Assembly (NCBI RefSeq): GCF_900112135.1
Contig: NZ_FOLC01000018.1
Location: forward strand, 1 to 64,000
DNA: 64,000 bases
Reading direction: 5' to 3'
DNA from: Collimonas sp. OK412
Lineage (GTDB): Bacteria > Pseudomonadota > Gammaproteobacteria > Burkholderiales > Burkholderiaceae_D
In this document: piece by piece, positions 11,245 to 18,978 of the stretch
Layout of the letters: the number at the start of each line of letters is the position of its first letter
Numbering within the stretch: position 1 is the first letter of the stretch
Made by a program: the position numbers and the translations under genes
The notes under the pieces: generated by a model
What the model saw: the letters and a program-made list of their open reading frames with translations, nothing else
Told to the model about the DNA's origin: nothing
Databases searched by the model: none

Positions 11245-11279
11245 CGCTAAACTTTTCTGACTACGGCTGGATATATTAA
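11245..11279 (+). promoter_or_regulatory. Promoter-like motif upstream of TPR operon
   Basis: On the plus strand GCTAAAC (11246-11252) is followed by 14 bases, CT, and GGATATATT (11269-11277). The spacing is the same as in the motifs before the two giant YD genes. It faces the TPR gene at 11457 with a long (~175 nt) leader that includes the C10 tract. It is inferred to be a promoter of the same class, because three independent sites share both half-sites and the spacing. Confidence 0.5.
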
Positions 11280-11304
11280 GTAGACAGCGCCAAACAGGTG
11301 GCAG

Positions 11305-11314
11305 CCCCCCCCCC
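11305..11314. repeat. C10 homopolymer tract
   Basis: Ten consecutive C lie between the plus-strand promoter-like motif and the first TPR gene, inside its predicted leader. Tracts of this length are prone to slipped-strand length change in many bacteria. Here it is non-coding, so any effect would be on leader length or structure, or on regulator spacing for the divergent pair. Confidence 0.7.
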
Positions 11315-11456
11315 TGCGAAAATACTCAGATATAGGTGGAAACCTCTGCAAATATTGGGCAATTCACTGTTTGCCGTTTTACAATGAGTACAGAACAGAA
11401 TCGATATTGTGATTTTTGCAATTTCGGTCAAGCCATAGCCAACAGCAAGGAAGTCA

Positions 11457-12635
11457 ATGAGCGCAATTCTTTCCCAAACCAGTCAAGCCAACTCTGAAGG
11501 CAGCAAGCGCCTCGACCGGTTGCTGGGCTTTCTGCATAGCGATCCGCAAAACGAAAACTTGCGCGCCGACGTCTTCGAACAGGCGTTCAGCCTTGGCAAT
11601 GAAGAAGTCGCCGAACAACAGATCGCCGTCGGCCTGGAGCTTGGGCGCGACCCCAACGCATGGCGCTTCCGCGAAGCGCATTTGCGAATGGCGCAAAGAC
11701 GTTTTGAAGAGGCCGAAGAATTGCTGGCCATATTGAAGCAACAGATGGGTCCGCACCCGGCAATCTCGCATAACCTGGGGTTCATCGCCGCGTTGCGAGG
11801 TGACTACAAGACATGCTTCGAAGAACTGGAACCCTGGACCAGCAAAGATCCCGACGTAGAAGTTGATCCTGCCATACAGACGCTGTGGCTGAAAAGCCTG
11901 CATCATTTGAGCAAGCTGGACTTCGCCTTGCAATGGGTGGGCCAAAGGCGGGCACTAGTCAAGCTGACGCCGGCGGCTATCGGCGTGGCGAGCCTGATCG
12001 CCATCGATGCCGATCAAACCTTCAAGGCGAAAGAACTGGCTGGCCAGGCCCTGGCGGCCGGTGATGCCAGCCTGGAAACCCTGCTGGCGCGCTCTGCCGT
12101 GGCGCTGGCTGAACGTGATACCGCGGGCGCCCACCAGTATCTGCTGCAGGCTATGCACAGAGCACCGGACAACGGCCGCTGCTGGTCGACCTTAGGGCTC
12201 ACGCAAATGCTCGAAATGAATATAACGGCGGCTCGCCAAAGCCTGAAAAAGGCAGTCGCCTTGATGCCCGGCCATATCGGAACCTGGCATAGCCTGGGCT
12301 GGGCCTGCCTGGTGGACAAAGATATCGACGCAGCGCAACAGGCGTTCGAAGCAGCCATGCAGCTGGACCGCAATTTTGGCGAAAGCCATGGCGCCTTGGC
12401 AATCATCGCAGCAATGCGCGGAGAGAGAACCAGCGCTATCGAACAAATCAGGCGCGCTACCGGCCTGGACAAAAACAGCTTGTCGGCAGGCTATGCACAA
12501 GCCGTCTTGAACGGCGAGACCGCCGATCCGCGGTCTTTGCAAAACGCCATGCACGGGCTGCTGAGCACTCGCCTGGCCCCGATGGGTGAACCCATGCTGG
12601 ATTTGCTGCCGACTCTGCCGAATATCAGAAAATAG
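11457..12635 (+). CDS. TPR-repeat protein (392 aa), candidate chaperone
   Basis: The ATG follows an AAGGAAG ribosome site three bases upstream. The protein is almost entirely helical and contains several degenerate tetratricopeptide units, clearest between about residues 70-125 and 225-335 (for example GRCWSTLGLTQMLEMN and GTWHSLGWACL). No signal peptide or membrane segment is seen, so it should be cytoplasmic. TPR proteins often bind export substrates, for example the SycD-type chaperones of type III systems, but those are much shorter (~160 aa), so the comparison is only suggestive. It is the first of three co-directional genes, divergent from giant gene A and convergent with the flagellar operon. 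The exact family is not recognised. Confidence 0.85.
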   Translation: MSAILSQTSQANSEGSKRLDRLLGFLHSDPQNENLRADVFEQAFSLGNEEVAEQQIAVGLELGRDPNAWRFREAHLRMAQRRFEEAEELLAILKQQMGPHPAISHNLGFIAALRGDYKTCFEELEPWTSKDPDVEVDPAIQTLWLKSLHHLSKLDFALQWVGQRRALVKLTPAAIGVASLIAIDADQTFKAKELAGQALAAGDASLETLLARSAVALAERDTAGAHQYLLQAMHRAPDNGRCWSTLGLTQMLEMNITAARQSLKKAVALMPGHIGTWHSLGWACLVDKDIDAAQQAFEAAMQLDRNFGESHGALAIIAAMRGERTSAIEQIRRATGLDKNSLSAGYAQAVLNGETADPRSLQNAMHGLLSTRLAPMGEPMLDLLPTLPNIRK

Positions 12636-12725
12636 GCCCTTCGAATTCCAGATTTCCGCTTCCGACCATCCGCAAGCGGAATATTTTCTGCAACGACTAA
12701 GCAACGCTTAACTTTGAGAAGCCTT

Positions 12726-13319
12726 ATGCAGCCCCAATCTCCCCAACTCCATCCCCTGGTGCAGCAAGCCATCAACGCTAGCCAGGCGGATGACAGCGTT
12801 ACCGCCCTGAATCTGCTTGAACAAGCCAGCAAGGAACAGCCGGATTCGCCTCTGCCGCATTTTTTGGCTGGCGCAGAACTGGCCCAACTAGGGAGAATGG
12901 CGGAAGCGGAAGCAGCATACGCCCGGGCGGTCGTGCTTGCACCTGACTTTTCCATCGCCCGCTTCGAGCTGGGCGTGCTTCAGTTCGTCACCACGCGGCC
13001 TGCTATCGCCCTGGTGACCTGGCAGCCATTGCTGACACTGCCGGATACTGATCCACTGAAGCTTTTTGTGCTTGGTTACGCGGAGCTCATGCAGGATGCA
13101 TTCGATGGCGCCTTGCATTATTTCGAGCTGGGCATGACTGCAAATACAACAAATGCTGCATTGAACGGCAATATCCAGCTGCTGATCGCGGAAATTCACC
13201 GAACCCGCGGAACGCCGGCGCCCGATCCGACAGTCGCTTCCGAGAAAACTGCGGATCAGGAAGAACCTGGCGGCAATCACTTCCTGCTATCCAACTACAA
13301 TCAAAGCCGGCTTCATTGA
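12726..13319 (+). CDS. Small TPR-repeat protein (197 aa)
   Basis: The chosen start is the ATG at 12726, preceded by GAGAAG; a TTG four codons upstream is possible but lacks a better site. At least two TPR-like helix pairs are visible (about residues 15-75, with the typical ALNLLEQASKEQPDSPLPHF and AEAEAAYARAVVLAPDFS), and more degenerate helices follow. The last ~30 residues are polar and probably disordered. Length and composition fit a small cytoplasmic chaperone or adaptor. It lies 90 bp after the larger TPR gene, with no clear terminator between them, so co-transcription is likely. The function is not known from sequence alone. Confidence 0.82.
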   Translation: MQPQSPQLHPLVQQAINASQADDSVTALNLLEQASKEQPDSPLPHFLAGAELAQLGRMAEAEAAYARAVVLAPDFSIARFELGVLQFVTTRPAIALVTWQPLLTLPDTDPLKLFVLGYAELMQDAFDGALHYFELGMTANTTNAALNGNIQLLIAEIHRTRGTPAPDPTVASEKTADQEEPGGNHFLLSNYNQSRLH

Positions 13320-13352
13320 TTCTGCGCCAGTCATTTGAAGAAAGAATGCTGG

Positions 13353-13730
13353 ATGACCTCGATTAACGCCTCAGCACAGATCGCCGCCCTGATTCGCAGC
13401 CAGGTAGCTTCGCTGCGCAAGCCGTCCGGCCCCACTGGCGCAAAAAAACAGGCAAAACAAGGAACGCTGCAGGAAGAACGCGATATCGCAGGACTCATCG
13501 CGCAACGCGTGCTAGTCATCGATCCTGATGATCCTCAACGCGAACGCAAGGCTTTCAGGATTTTCCTGGAATCGGTATTGCTGGCGGAATTGGGGGACGA
13601 GCTGATCAACGATCCGGCTTTTTACCAGATGGTTGAGGATGTGCAGCTGCAAATGGAGGGTGATCCTGAACTGGCTTCTGCGATTTCCCAGGCAGCCAAG
13701 CTATTGCTCGCGCCACAAAAAAATAGCTGA
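13353..13730 (+). CDS. Hypothetical small helical protein (125 aa)
   Basis: The start is the ATG at 13353, with GAAGAAAGA just upstream; an in-frame TTG at 13335 would add six residues. The N-terminal ~45 residues are basic and Ser/Gly/Lys-rich. The remainder is acidic and helical, with the sequence FLESVLLAELGDELINDP and a C-terminal helix rich in Ala/Leu. I do not recognise the family. A basic head with an acidic, helical tail and small size resembles secretion chaperones or regulators, but this is only an impression. It is the third gene of the TPR operon and ends 28 bp from the convergent sigma-factor gene. Confidence 0.72.
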   Translation: MTSINASAQIAALIRSQVASLRKPSGPTGAKKQAKQGTLQEERDIAGLIAQRVLVIDPDDPQRERKAFRIFLESVLLAELGDELINDPAFYQMVEDVQLQMEGDPELASAISQAAKLLLAPQKNS

Positions 13731-13758
13731 CGCAATATAGCCTGTGCATTCAAAGCAT

Positions 13759-14583
13759 TCACCAGAATACATCGCTGGTCTTTTGCTCTCGCAGCGCGTC
13801 TCGCAAAGAACGCAACGCTTTACGATGAATCTGCGCAATGCGCCCTTTGCTGAGTTCCAGCGCTTCGGCGATTTCGTCGAACGAAATTCCCAGCAAGTAG
13901 TGACGATGAATCACCTGCCGCTCCTGGTCCGAAAGATCATGCACCATGGCGCGCACCCGCTGCTGCAATTGCTTGAGCTCCAGGCCGCGATAAACCGGCA
14001 TCATCTCGGTTGCAGTCTCGGCGTCCCTATCGATCATGCCGGTATCCGCCAACAGCCAGGTCAGCGCCAGCCCAACGCCGATTTGCGCCAGGTCACGAAA
14101 CAGCTCGGTTGAGGTCTTGCCTGCCGCCTGCGTCAATTCGTCGCTATCGAGGTTTTTTACCGCGGCCAGCCGTTCGTTCAATAAGCGCTGGCGAACCGCA
14201 ATCTGCTGCTGTTTGTCGGTGAGGTGCTCGAGGCCGTTGAGAATGGAACCATGCATCCGGCGTGCGGCATATGTTTTGAACTGGGCGCCAAGGCCCGGAT
14301 CATAACGATCGATTGCCTCCATCATGCCGACCGACGCCAGCTGCAGATACTCTGCGAACTCGATTTCGTCATGAAACCGTTTCGCAAAATATGATGCCGC
14401 CACGGTCCGCGCATAAGGAAGATAATGGCGAGCCAGGCTGTCTCGCGCCACGTTGTCGCCGTGCTCGCGCCAGCGCTGCCACAGCAGGGATTCCTCCTGA
14501 TTTCCAGCCGTGCCTCCAGCCGTCTCGTCCTCGTGAGATTGCAGATGGCTGGCGAACGGGCGCGAAATACTCACGGCGGCCAC
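13759..14583 (-). CDS. fliA: Sigma-28 family (FliA-like) sigma factor, divergent
   Basis: This 274-residue protein begins at GTG. It has the sigma-70 family layout: region 2 at about residues 50-115 (LARHYLPYARTVA, FKTYAARRMHGSIL), region 3, and a region 4 helix-turn-helix near the C-terminus (GISFDEIAEALELSKGRIAQ). FliA normally drives late flagellar genes. Unusually, the stretch after region 2.3, which in typical FliA reads LDxxRxxDWxPRSxR and contacts the -10 element, is replaced by LNGLEHLTDKQQQIAVRQR. Altered -10 recognition is therefore plausible. It is the last gene of the export operon, eight bases after fliP. No anti-sigma gene (flgM) is seen. Confidence 0.88.
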   Translation of the reverse strand: MAAVSISRPFASHLQSHEDETAGGTAGNQEESLLWQRWREHGDNVARDSLARHYLPYARTVAASYFAKRFHDEIEFAEYLQLASVGMMEAIDRYDPGLGAQFKTYAARRMHGSILNGLEHLTDKQQQIAVRQRLLNERLAAVKNLDSDELTQAAGKTSTELFRDLAQIGVGLALTWLLADTGMIDRDAETATEMMPVYRGLELKQLQQRVRAMVHDLSDQERQVIHRHYLLGISFDEIAEALELSKGRIAQIHRKALRSLRDALREQKTSDVFW

Positions 14584-14590
14584 CGGTTAT

Positions 14591-15454
14591 TCAGTGGAAC
14601 GAACCAACCAGCGCCTTCAGAACCAGGCTCCAGCCGTCGATCAGCACAAACATCAGGATCTTGAGCGGCAAGGCGATCGTGGTGGGCGGCATCATCATCA
14701 TGCCTAACGCCATCAGGATGCTGGAAACAATCAGGTCGATCAGCAGGAACGGCAAGAAAATGACGAAACCGATCTGGAAGGCGGCGCGCAACTCAGACAA
14801 CATGAAAGCCGGGATCAGCTGGACATTGCTGATATCGTCCATATTGCGGGGAGCCTTGGCCTTCGACAGTTCCACCATCAACGCCAGGTCTTGCTCGCGC
14901 GTCTGCCGCACCATGAACTCGCGAATCGGCAGAATGCCTTTGTCATAGGTAGTTTCCATCGACAGGCTGCCTTGCATGAATGGCTGGAAAGCGTCTTGGT
15001 TTACTTTTTCCAATACCGGCGACATGGTGATCATGGTCAAGAATAGCGCCAACCCAATCAACACTGTATTTGGCGGCGTCTCCTGCATGCCAATTGCATG
15101 GCGCAGCATCGACAGCACGATGATAATGCGCATGAATGCTGTCAAGGACATCAGCAATGCGGGCAGGACCGCCAGCATCGTCATTCCTATCACTACCCGC
15201 ATGGCCAGCGAGGTATCGCTGGATTTGCCAGCGCCGCCGTTAAAGCGGATTTCCACTCCCGGTGCAGAGGAGCTTGTTTTCGGTGCAATGAATTTGGCTA
15301 CTGGTGCAGAAGATTTCGATTCAGCCAACGAGTCCGATATGGTTGCAGCACTCTGCGCGGAACCCGCTTCCGCCTGTGCCAAGCCGAACGTCGCACACAA
15401 AATAGTCAATACGCAAATACGGACAATCAACAAATAGAGGGATTGCAGTCTCAA
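14591..15454 (-). CDS. fliP: FliP, export-gate membrane protein
   Basis: This 287-residue inner-membrane protein has an N-terminal signal peptide (about residues 1-30), a long periplasmic linker, and the conserved FliP/SctR core. Recognisable stretches are TSFMRIIIVLSMLR-like TAFMRIIIVLSMLRHAIG, then PVLEKVNQDAFQPF, and C-terminal helices with GMMMMPPTTIALPLKI. With FliQ and FliR it forms the export gate. The start is a TTG overlapping the stop of fliO (TTGA), which implies translational coupling. It is longer than the common ~245 aa because of the linker. Confidence 0.96.
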   Translation of the reverse strand: MRLQSLYLLIVRICVLTILCATFGLAQAEAGSAQSAATISDSLAESKSSAPVAKFIAPKTSSSAPGVEIRFNGGAGKSSDTSLAMRVVIGMTMLAVLPALLMSLTAFMRIIIVLSMLRHAIGMQETPPNTVLIGLALFLTMITMSPVLEKVNQDAFQPFMQGSLSMETTYDKGILPIREFMVRQTREQDLALMVELSKAKAPRNMDDISNVQLIPAFMLSELRAAFQIGFVIFLPFLLIDLIVSSILMALGMMMMPPTTIALPLKILMFVLIDGWSLVLKALVGSFH

Positions 15455-15942
15455 GATAAATCCTCGGGCAAGCGATCCTGAAGCGCGGATCCGGCGTCGC
15501 CCGACGATGCCATACCGGCCAGCCGCACTACTCCCTGCTCACCGCATGCAACCAGCAGTTTGCCGCCCTCCCACTCAACCACATGCAAGGAGTTGCGGCC
15601 CGCCAGACGCGTGCTGGCGGTGACCTTGAGTCCGGCGCCAGGCACTGGCGACGGCATCCAGGCCAGCCATCGGGATTTATTCCGTTCGCCACCCTTGCGG
15701 CGCCAGCTTGCGTAGATAAAACACAGCAAGACAGCCGCCATCAAAAAAAAGAGCAATACTCCACCTGCTGCCGGAAAATCGATGCCGCCGGCGTCCTGCT
15801 TGAACGGCAAAGCGCTCGATGCGGCAACCGCACTGGCTTGAGCCTGTACGGAACCCGGCAACAAGAATACCGCGGCTGTCAGCAAAGGCCCAAAAGCAAG
15901 GCGTGTACTGCCGAGACGGCAGCATGCAATCTGATAAAACAT
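15451..15942 (-). CDS. fliO: FliO-like flagellar assembly protein
   Basis: This 163-residue protein has an N-terminal signal or anchor segment, a single strong transmembrane helix (about residues 56-80, GGVLLFFLMAAVLLCFIYASW), and a cytoplasmic C-terminal domain. That domain carries the FliO-type pattern LKVTASTRLAGRNSLHVVEWEGGKLLVA. FliO assists FliP assembly. Poor sequence conservation is normal for FliO; the identification rests on this pattern and on its position between fliN and fliP, with which it overlaps. Confidence 0.88.
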   Translation of the reverse strand: MFYQIACCRLGSTRLAFGPLLTAAVFLLPGSVQAQASAVAASSALPFKQDAGGIDFPAAGGVLLFFLMAAVLLCFIYASWRRKGGERNKSRWLAWMPSPVPGAGLKVTASTRLAGRNSLHVVEWEGGKLLVACGEQGVVRLAGMASSGDAGSALQDRLPEDLS

Positions 15943-15948
15943 GTCGCC

Positions 15949-16296
15949 TCAGGCTTTCAGCGGAATCGGCAGCTCGGTAATGCGCACGGCAAAATGCTCA
16001 TCCACCGCAACCAGCTGCCCGCGCGCCACAACGCGCCCTTCCAGCAACAGATCGACGGCTTGTTCGACATGGCGATCAAGCCGTATCACTTGATGTTCTT
16101 TCGCATTCAACAGTTCGCCCACGGTCATGACCGCTTCACCGACGCATACGCTCAAGCGCGCCTTTATCTGGTGCAATGGGTTCAGGGTGTCGACGACGTT
16201 TGCTTGCGACGCGCGATCGGCATTGTTCAGCTCACTCAAGGCAATGACTTGGGCGACGGGCTGATGGCTTGCGAATGATTCACTCATTTTGTTCAT
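15949..16296 (-). CDS. fliN: FliN, C-ring/switch protein
   Basis: This 115-residue protein consists of a variable N-terminus and one complete SpoA domain (about residues 40-113), with the typical order IKARLSVCVGEAVMTVGELL, then VIRLDRHVEQAVDLLLEGRVVARGQLV and FAVRITEL. FliN/SctQ-C proteins form the base of the C-ring and dock the FliH/FliI ATPase. Of the C-ring genes here it looks the most canonical. It lies 18 bp after the FliM-like gene. Confidence 0.95.
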   Translation of the reverse strand: MNKMSESFASHQPVAQVIALSELNNADRASQANVVDTLNPLHQIKARLSVCVGEAVMTVGELLNAKEHQVIRLDRHVEQAVDLLLEGRVVARGQLVAVDEHFAVRITELPIPLKA

Positions 16297-16314
16297 GTCA
16301 AATGATCGTTAATA

Positions 16315-17286
16315 TTAAAGGGTGGGCGTTTTGCCGGAAAAACCTTCTGTAGCAGAACGGAATAGTTCAATCGCACGCATTCCCTGTTGCTGTCCCAGGT
16401 ACGCCGTACACAAGGGAGGGCCATCTTCTGCCAGCACCTGCAAGGGCTGGTCCAGCCTGTGCGGCAACGGTATTACATCTCCCAGGACCAATGCTTGCAA
16501 ACTGCCGAGGTCAAGCTCAACTGCGGCAAGTTCAAGCCTCAAGCTGGTGGTCTTCTTCTCGATCGCTTTGTGCAGCGGGACCAGCGGAACATTGTTGCCG
16601 GCACGCGTTTTGGCGGCTTGCACTCTTTCACCCGACTGCAACAGCGCGGCGACACGGCCGGGTCCGATGTGCAGTTTCAGCAGCAAGCCATGCCAAGGCA
16701 AGGTAACGTTCACAGCCCCCGACCACGCCAGCAACTGATGAGATGGCAGTATGTTGTCGATCCCGCGATGTAAACCAAACGGCAGTTGCGGGCTATCGTC
16801 GATCCGATCCAGGCCGTCTTGCGCCAGGGATTTGCGCAGTTCTTTGATGCAATCATACCAGGCGGCATGAATCATTTCCGTCGCAATGCCCGGAACATTC
16901 TTTGCCGATGCAGGCTGCTTCACCTCGGTCCCAAGCAATATCGCCTGCAAGATCGCACTGGAAACCGAACTGGTATCGACCCATACCTGGGAATCGATCG
17001 CGGCAGTAGTATCGGTGACTTCAAGTTCTGGAAACAGGGCCTGCCACTCAGACTCTTCTGCGGCCGCAGCGCCATCCGCCAGGTGCGCCAGCACGCAGCT
17101 GACGCCGGCATTGGCGCTGTCTGCAGATGCCGGCGCCAGGCCGTCCAGCCACTCCGAGCGCCACCGTTGCCACGCAAGATCAAGACTCTTCGTCAATTGC
17201 AAGAGATCGGCTTCCGACCACCAATTCATGGTACGGAATCTTTGCTCAACTGCTTTGCTCTGCGCGTTTTCTTTAAGCGCACCCAT
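16315..17286 (-). CDS. fliM: Divergent FliM/SctQ-like C-ring protein
   Basis: This 323-residue protein sits in the fliM position. Its C-terminal quarter (about residues 235-305) is a SpoA domain (AAVELDLGSLQALVLGDVIP, then LGQQQGMRAIELF). The N-terminus lacks the EIDALL-type CheY-binding peptide of FliM, and the middle part lacks the GGxG motif that binds FliG. It therefore resembles non-chemotactic, injectisome-type SctQ more than classical FliM. Three bases separate it from flgE. The call as the C-ring component is secure by position and SpoA domain; a switch function is doubtful. Confidence 0.8.
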   Translation of the reverse strand: MGALKENAQSKAVEQRFRTMNWWSEADLLQLTKSLDLAWQRWRSEWLDGLAPASADSANAGVSCVLAHLADGAAAAEESEWQALFPELEVTDTTAAIDSQVWVDTSSVSSAILQAILLGTEVKQPASAKNVPGIATEMIHAAWYDCIKELRKSLAQDGLDRIDDSPQLPFGLHRGIDNILPSHQLLAWSGAVNVTLPWHGLLLKLHIGPGRVAALLQSGERVQAAKTRAGNNVPLVPLHKAIEKKTTSLRLELAAVELDLGSLQALVLGDVIPLPHRLDQPLQVLAEDGPPLCTAYLGQQQGMRAIELFRSATEGFSGKTPTL

Positions 17287-17289
17287 CTA

Positions 17290-18543
17290 TCATTTACCCT
17301 TCATTGAAAACAATTCCTGCAACATCTCATTGGCGGTGGTGATTACTTGCGACGATGACTGATATCCGCGCTGCATCACCACCAGGTCGCTGAACTCCTG
17401 CGACAAATCAACGTTTGATATCTCGATCTGTCCCGCGCGCACGGCGCCGAATCCATCAGCGCCGGCATGCCCGAGCTGCCAGGCTTGTGTGCCGGTGGCG
17501 TTGAACTGGTTGTTTCCGGTCGCGGTCACGGCATCAAGCGAATCGAAGCGGCTCAGCGCCAGGCGGGCCGCCTTGCTTGTTTGTCCATTTGAATACGTCA
17601 GCACCAGGTTGCCGTCAGCGTCGAAAGTCGCCTTGCTCATGGCTCCGGGACCGTAACCGTCTTGCGATGCCACCGCCAGCGTTGAAAGCGTGCCGCCGGC
17701 GAACGACGTTACATCGCCGCTGAAATCCAAGGTAATCGGAATCGGCGCCAGATTCCCAGCCTTGTAGGTCATGGAAATTTTGGCCGTGGCTGGATCAGGC
17801 TTGCCATCCTGGAACCTGATGGTGCCGCTACCTACGACCCTCGTCCCGTCCATCAGATCGACATTCCAGAAACCGGGTGTGGTCGGCGTCGACGGAATGG
17901 TCGGTATCGTCGGCAAGCCAGGTATGGTAGGCGTTCCGGGTGTTGTACCGGTGACGCCGGTAAATTTCAGGCTCAACGCATGTTCAGCGCCGGCAGCGTC
18001 AATCACCTTCAGTCCGGTGACGGTCTGGTCGGTGGTGCTGCTGGAAAGATTGCCGCTGAATTTAATCGTGGTGGTTGCCGATCCGGCATGGGTCCTTAAT
18101 CCCACAAGGCTGATTTCCCCCAGCACGCCATTGGCATCCAGTCCCAACACTTTAGCGTTGTCGCTGCGGTTGACCAGGATGCCGTCGTCGTTGAACTGGA
18201 ATTGACCGGCGCGGGTGTAATGTATGTTTCCAGCGTCATCTTTGAGATTAAACAGCCCCAGGCCGTCAATCGCCGCATCAAGGTCGTTGCTGGTTTGCCG
18301 CAGCTCTCCTTGACGAAAATTCAAGGTCGTCCCTTTGGTATCGAGACCGTAGCCGATCTGTCCATAATTTCTGCCGTTGCCGCCGCTTCCCAGGTTGCTG
18401 TTGGAATAAAACAGATCTGCAAATTGCAGGGTCGATCCCTTAAAACCGGGAGTGTTCATGTTAGCCGTATTATTGGCAATCACTTTCAAGCCGCGCGAAT
18501 AACCCAGCAGTCCGGTCATACCGAGATAGATCGATTCAAGCAT
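17290..18543 (-). CDS. flgE: FlgE, hook protein
   Basis: This 417-residue protein starts at an ATG with a perfect AGGAGG seven bases upstream. The N-terminal rod/hook motif (SIYLGMTGLLGYSRGLKVIANNTANMNTPGFKGS-type, here residues 4-36) and C-terminal D0 helix (SDLVVMQRGYQSSSQVITTANEML) are typical. The central domain has DGLGLF and YTRAGQF motifs. About residues 197-224 form a low-complexity Pro/Thr/Gly/Ile stretch (PGTPTIPGLPTIPTIPSTP) not usual in hook proteins. It follows flgD by 36 bp, the longest gap in this part of the operon. Confidence 0.95.
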   Translation of the reverse strand: MLESIYLGMTGLLGYSRGLKVIANNTANMNTPGFKGSTLQFADLFYSNSNLGSGGNGRNYGQIGYGLDTKGTTLNFRQGELRQTSNDLDAAIDGLGLFNLKDDAGNIHYTRAGQFQFNDDGILVNRSDNAKVLGLDANGVLGEISLVGLRTHAGSATTTIKFSGNLSSSTTDQTVTGLKVIDAAGAEHALSLKFTGVTGTTPGTPTIPGLPTIPTIPSTPTTPGFWNVDLMDGTRVVGSGTIRFQDGKPDPATAKISMTYKAGNLAPIPITLDFSGDVTSFAGGTLSTLAVASQDGYGPGAMSKATFDADGNLVLTYSNGQTSKAARLALSRFDSLDAVTATGNNQFNATGTQAWQLGHAGADGFGAVRAGQIEISNVDLSQEFSDLVVMQRGYQSSSQVITTANEMLQELFSMKGK

Positions 18544-18579
18544 GGTGTAATCCTCCTAAAGATGCGAACGCTTCCACGA

Positions 18580-18978
18580 TCACCGTACGGTGACAATCTG
18601 CGACAAGCTGATATTTGCCAAGGTCACCCCTGCCGTGGTCTGAATGGTCAGCTGCGGTGTGTCGCCGCTCAGCGCCAATGCTTTCACGGTGCCCGTCACT
18701 GCACCGCTGCTGGTGTTGATATCCACCGTGCGGCCGAGCAACCCGACTGACTGCAATGCCGATTGGGTCGATATCAGTTGATCCATCTTGGTGTTCAATT
18801 GCTGGCTCTGCTGGAGCGTGGTGAACTGCGCCATTTGCGCCATGAACTGCTGGTTATCCATTGGTTTCAAGGGATCCTGATAAGTCAGCTGCGTCAGCAG
18901 CACTTTCAGGAAATCCTGCATGTTCAAGCCGTTGGGCTGCAAATTACTGGAACCGCCGACTGCGTCGATAGCCATCAT
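18580..18978 (-). CDS. flgD: FlgD, hook-cap scaffold (short form)
   Basis: This 132-residue protein carries the conserved FlgD N-terminal block (DFLKVLLTQLTYQDPLKPMDNQQFMAQMAQFTTLQQ, about residues 22-58), followed by a single beta-rich segment. It is much shorter than enteric FlgD (~230 aa); the Ig-like domain is absent. Short forms occur in some other flagellar systems. Its ATG overlaps the fliK stop (ATGA). FlgD caps the growing hook and is itself exported. Confidence 0.95.
   Translation of the reverse strand: MMAIDAVGGSSNLQPNGLNMQDFLKVLLTQLTYQDPLKPMDNQQFMAQMAQFTTLQQSQQLNTKMDQLISTQSALQSVGLLGRTVDINTSSGAVTGTVKALALSGDTPQLTIQTTAGVTLANISLSQIVTVR

Larger units (their letters stand above)
11052..11456. 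other. Divergent intergenic control region
   Basis: About 405 bp separate giant gene A (leftward) from the TPR operon (rightward). It is AT-rich and holds no convincing ORF. It contains two promoter-like motifs of the same type facing opposite ways (described separately), a run of ten C, and the ribosome sites of both flanking genes (AGGA before the giant gene, AAGGAAG before the TPR gene). This arrangement suggests co-regulation of the two transcription units. Confidence 0.8.
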
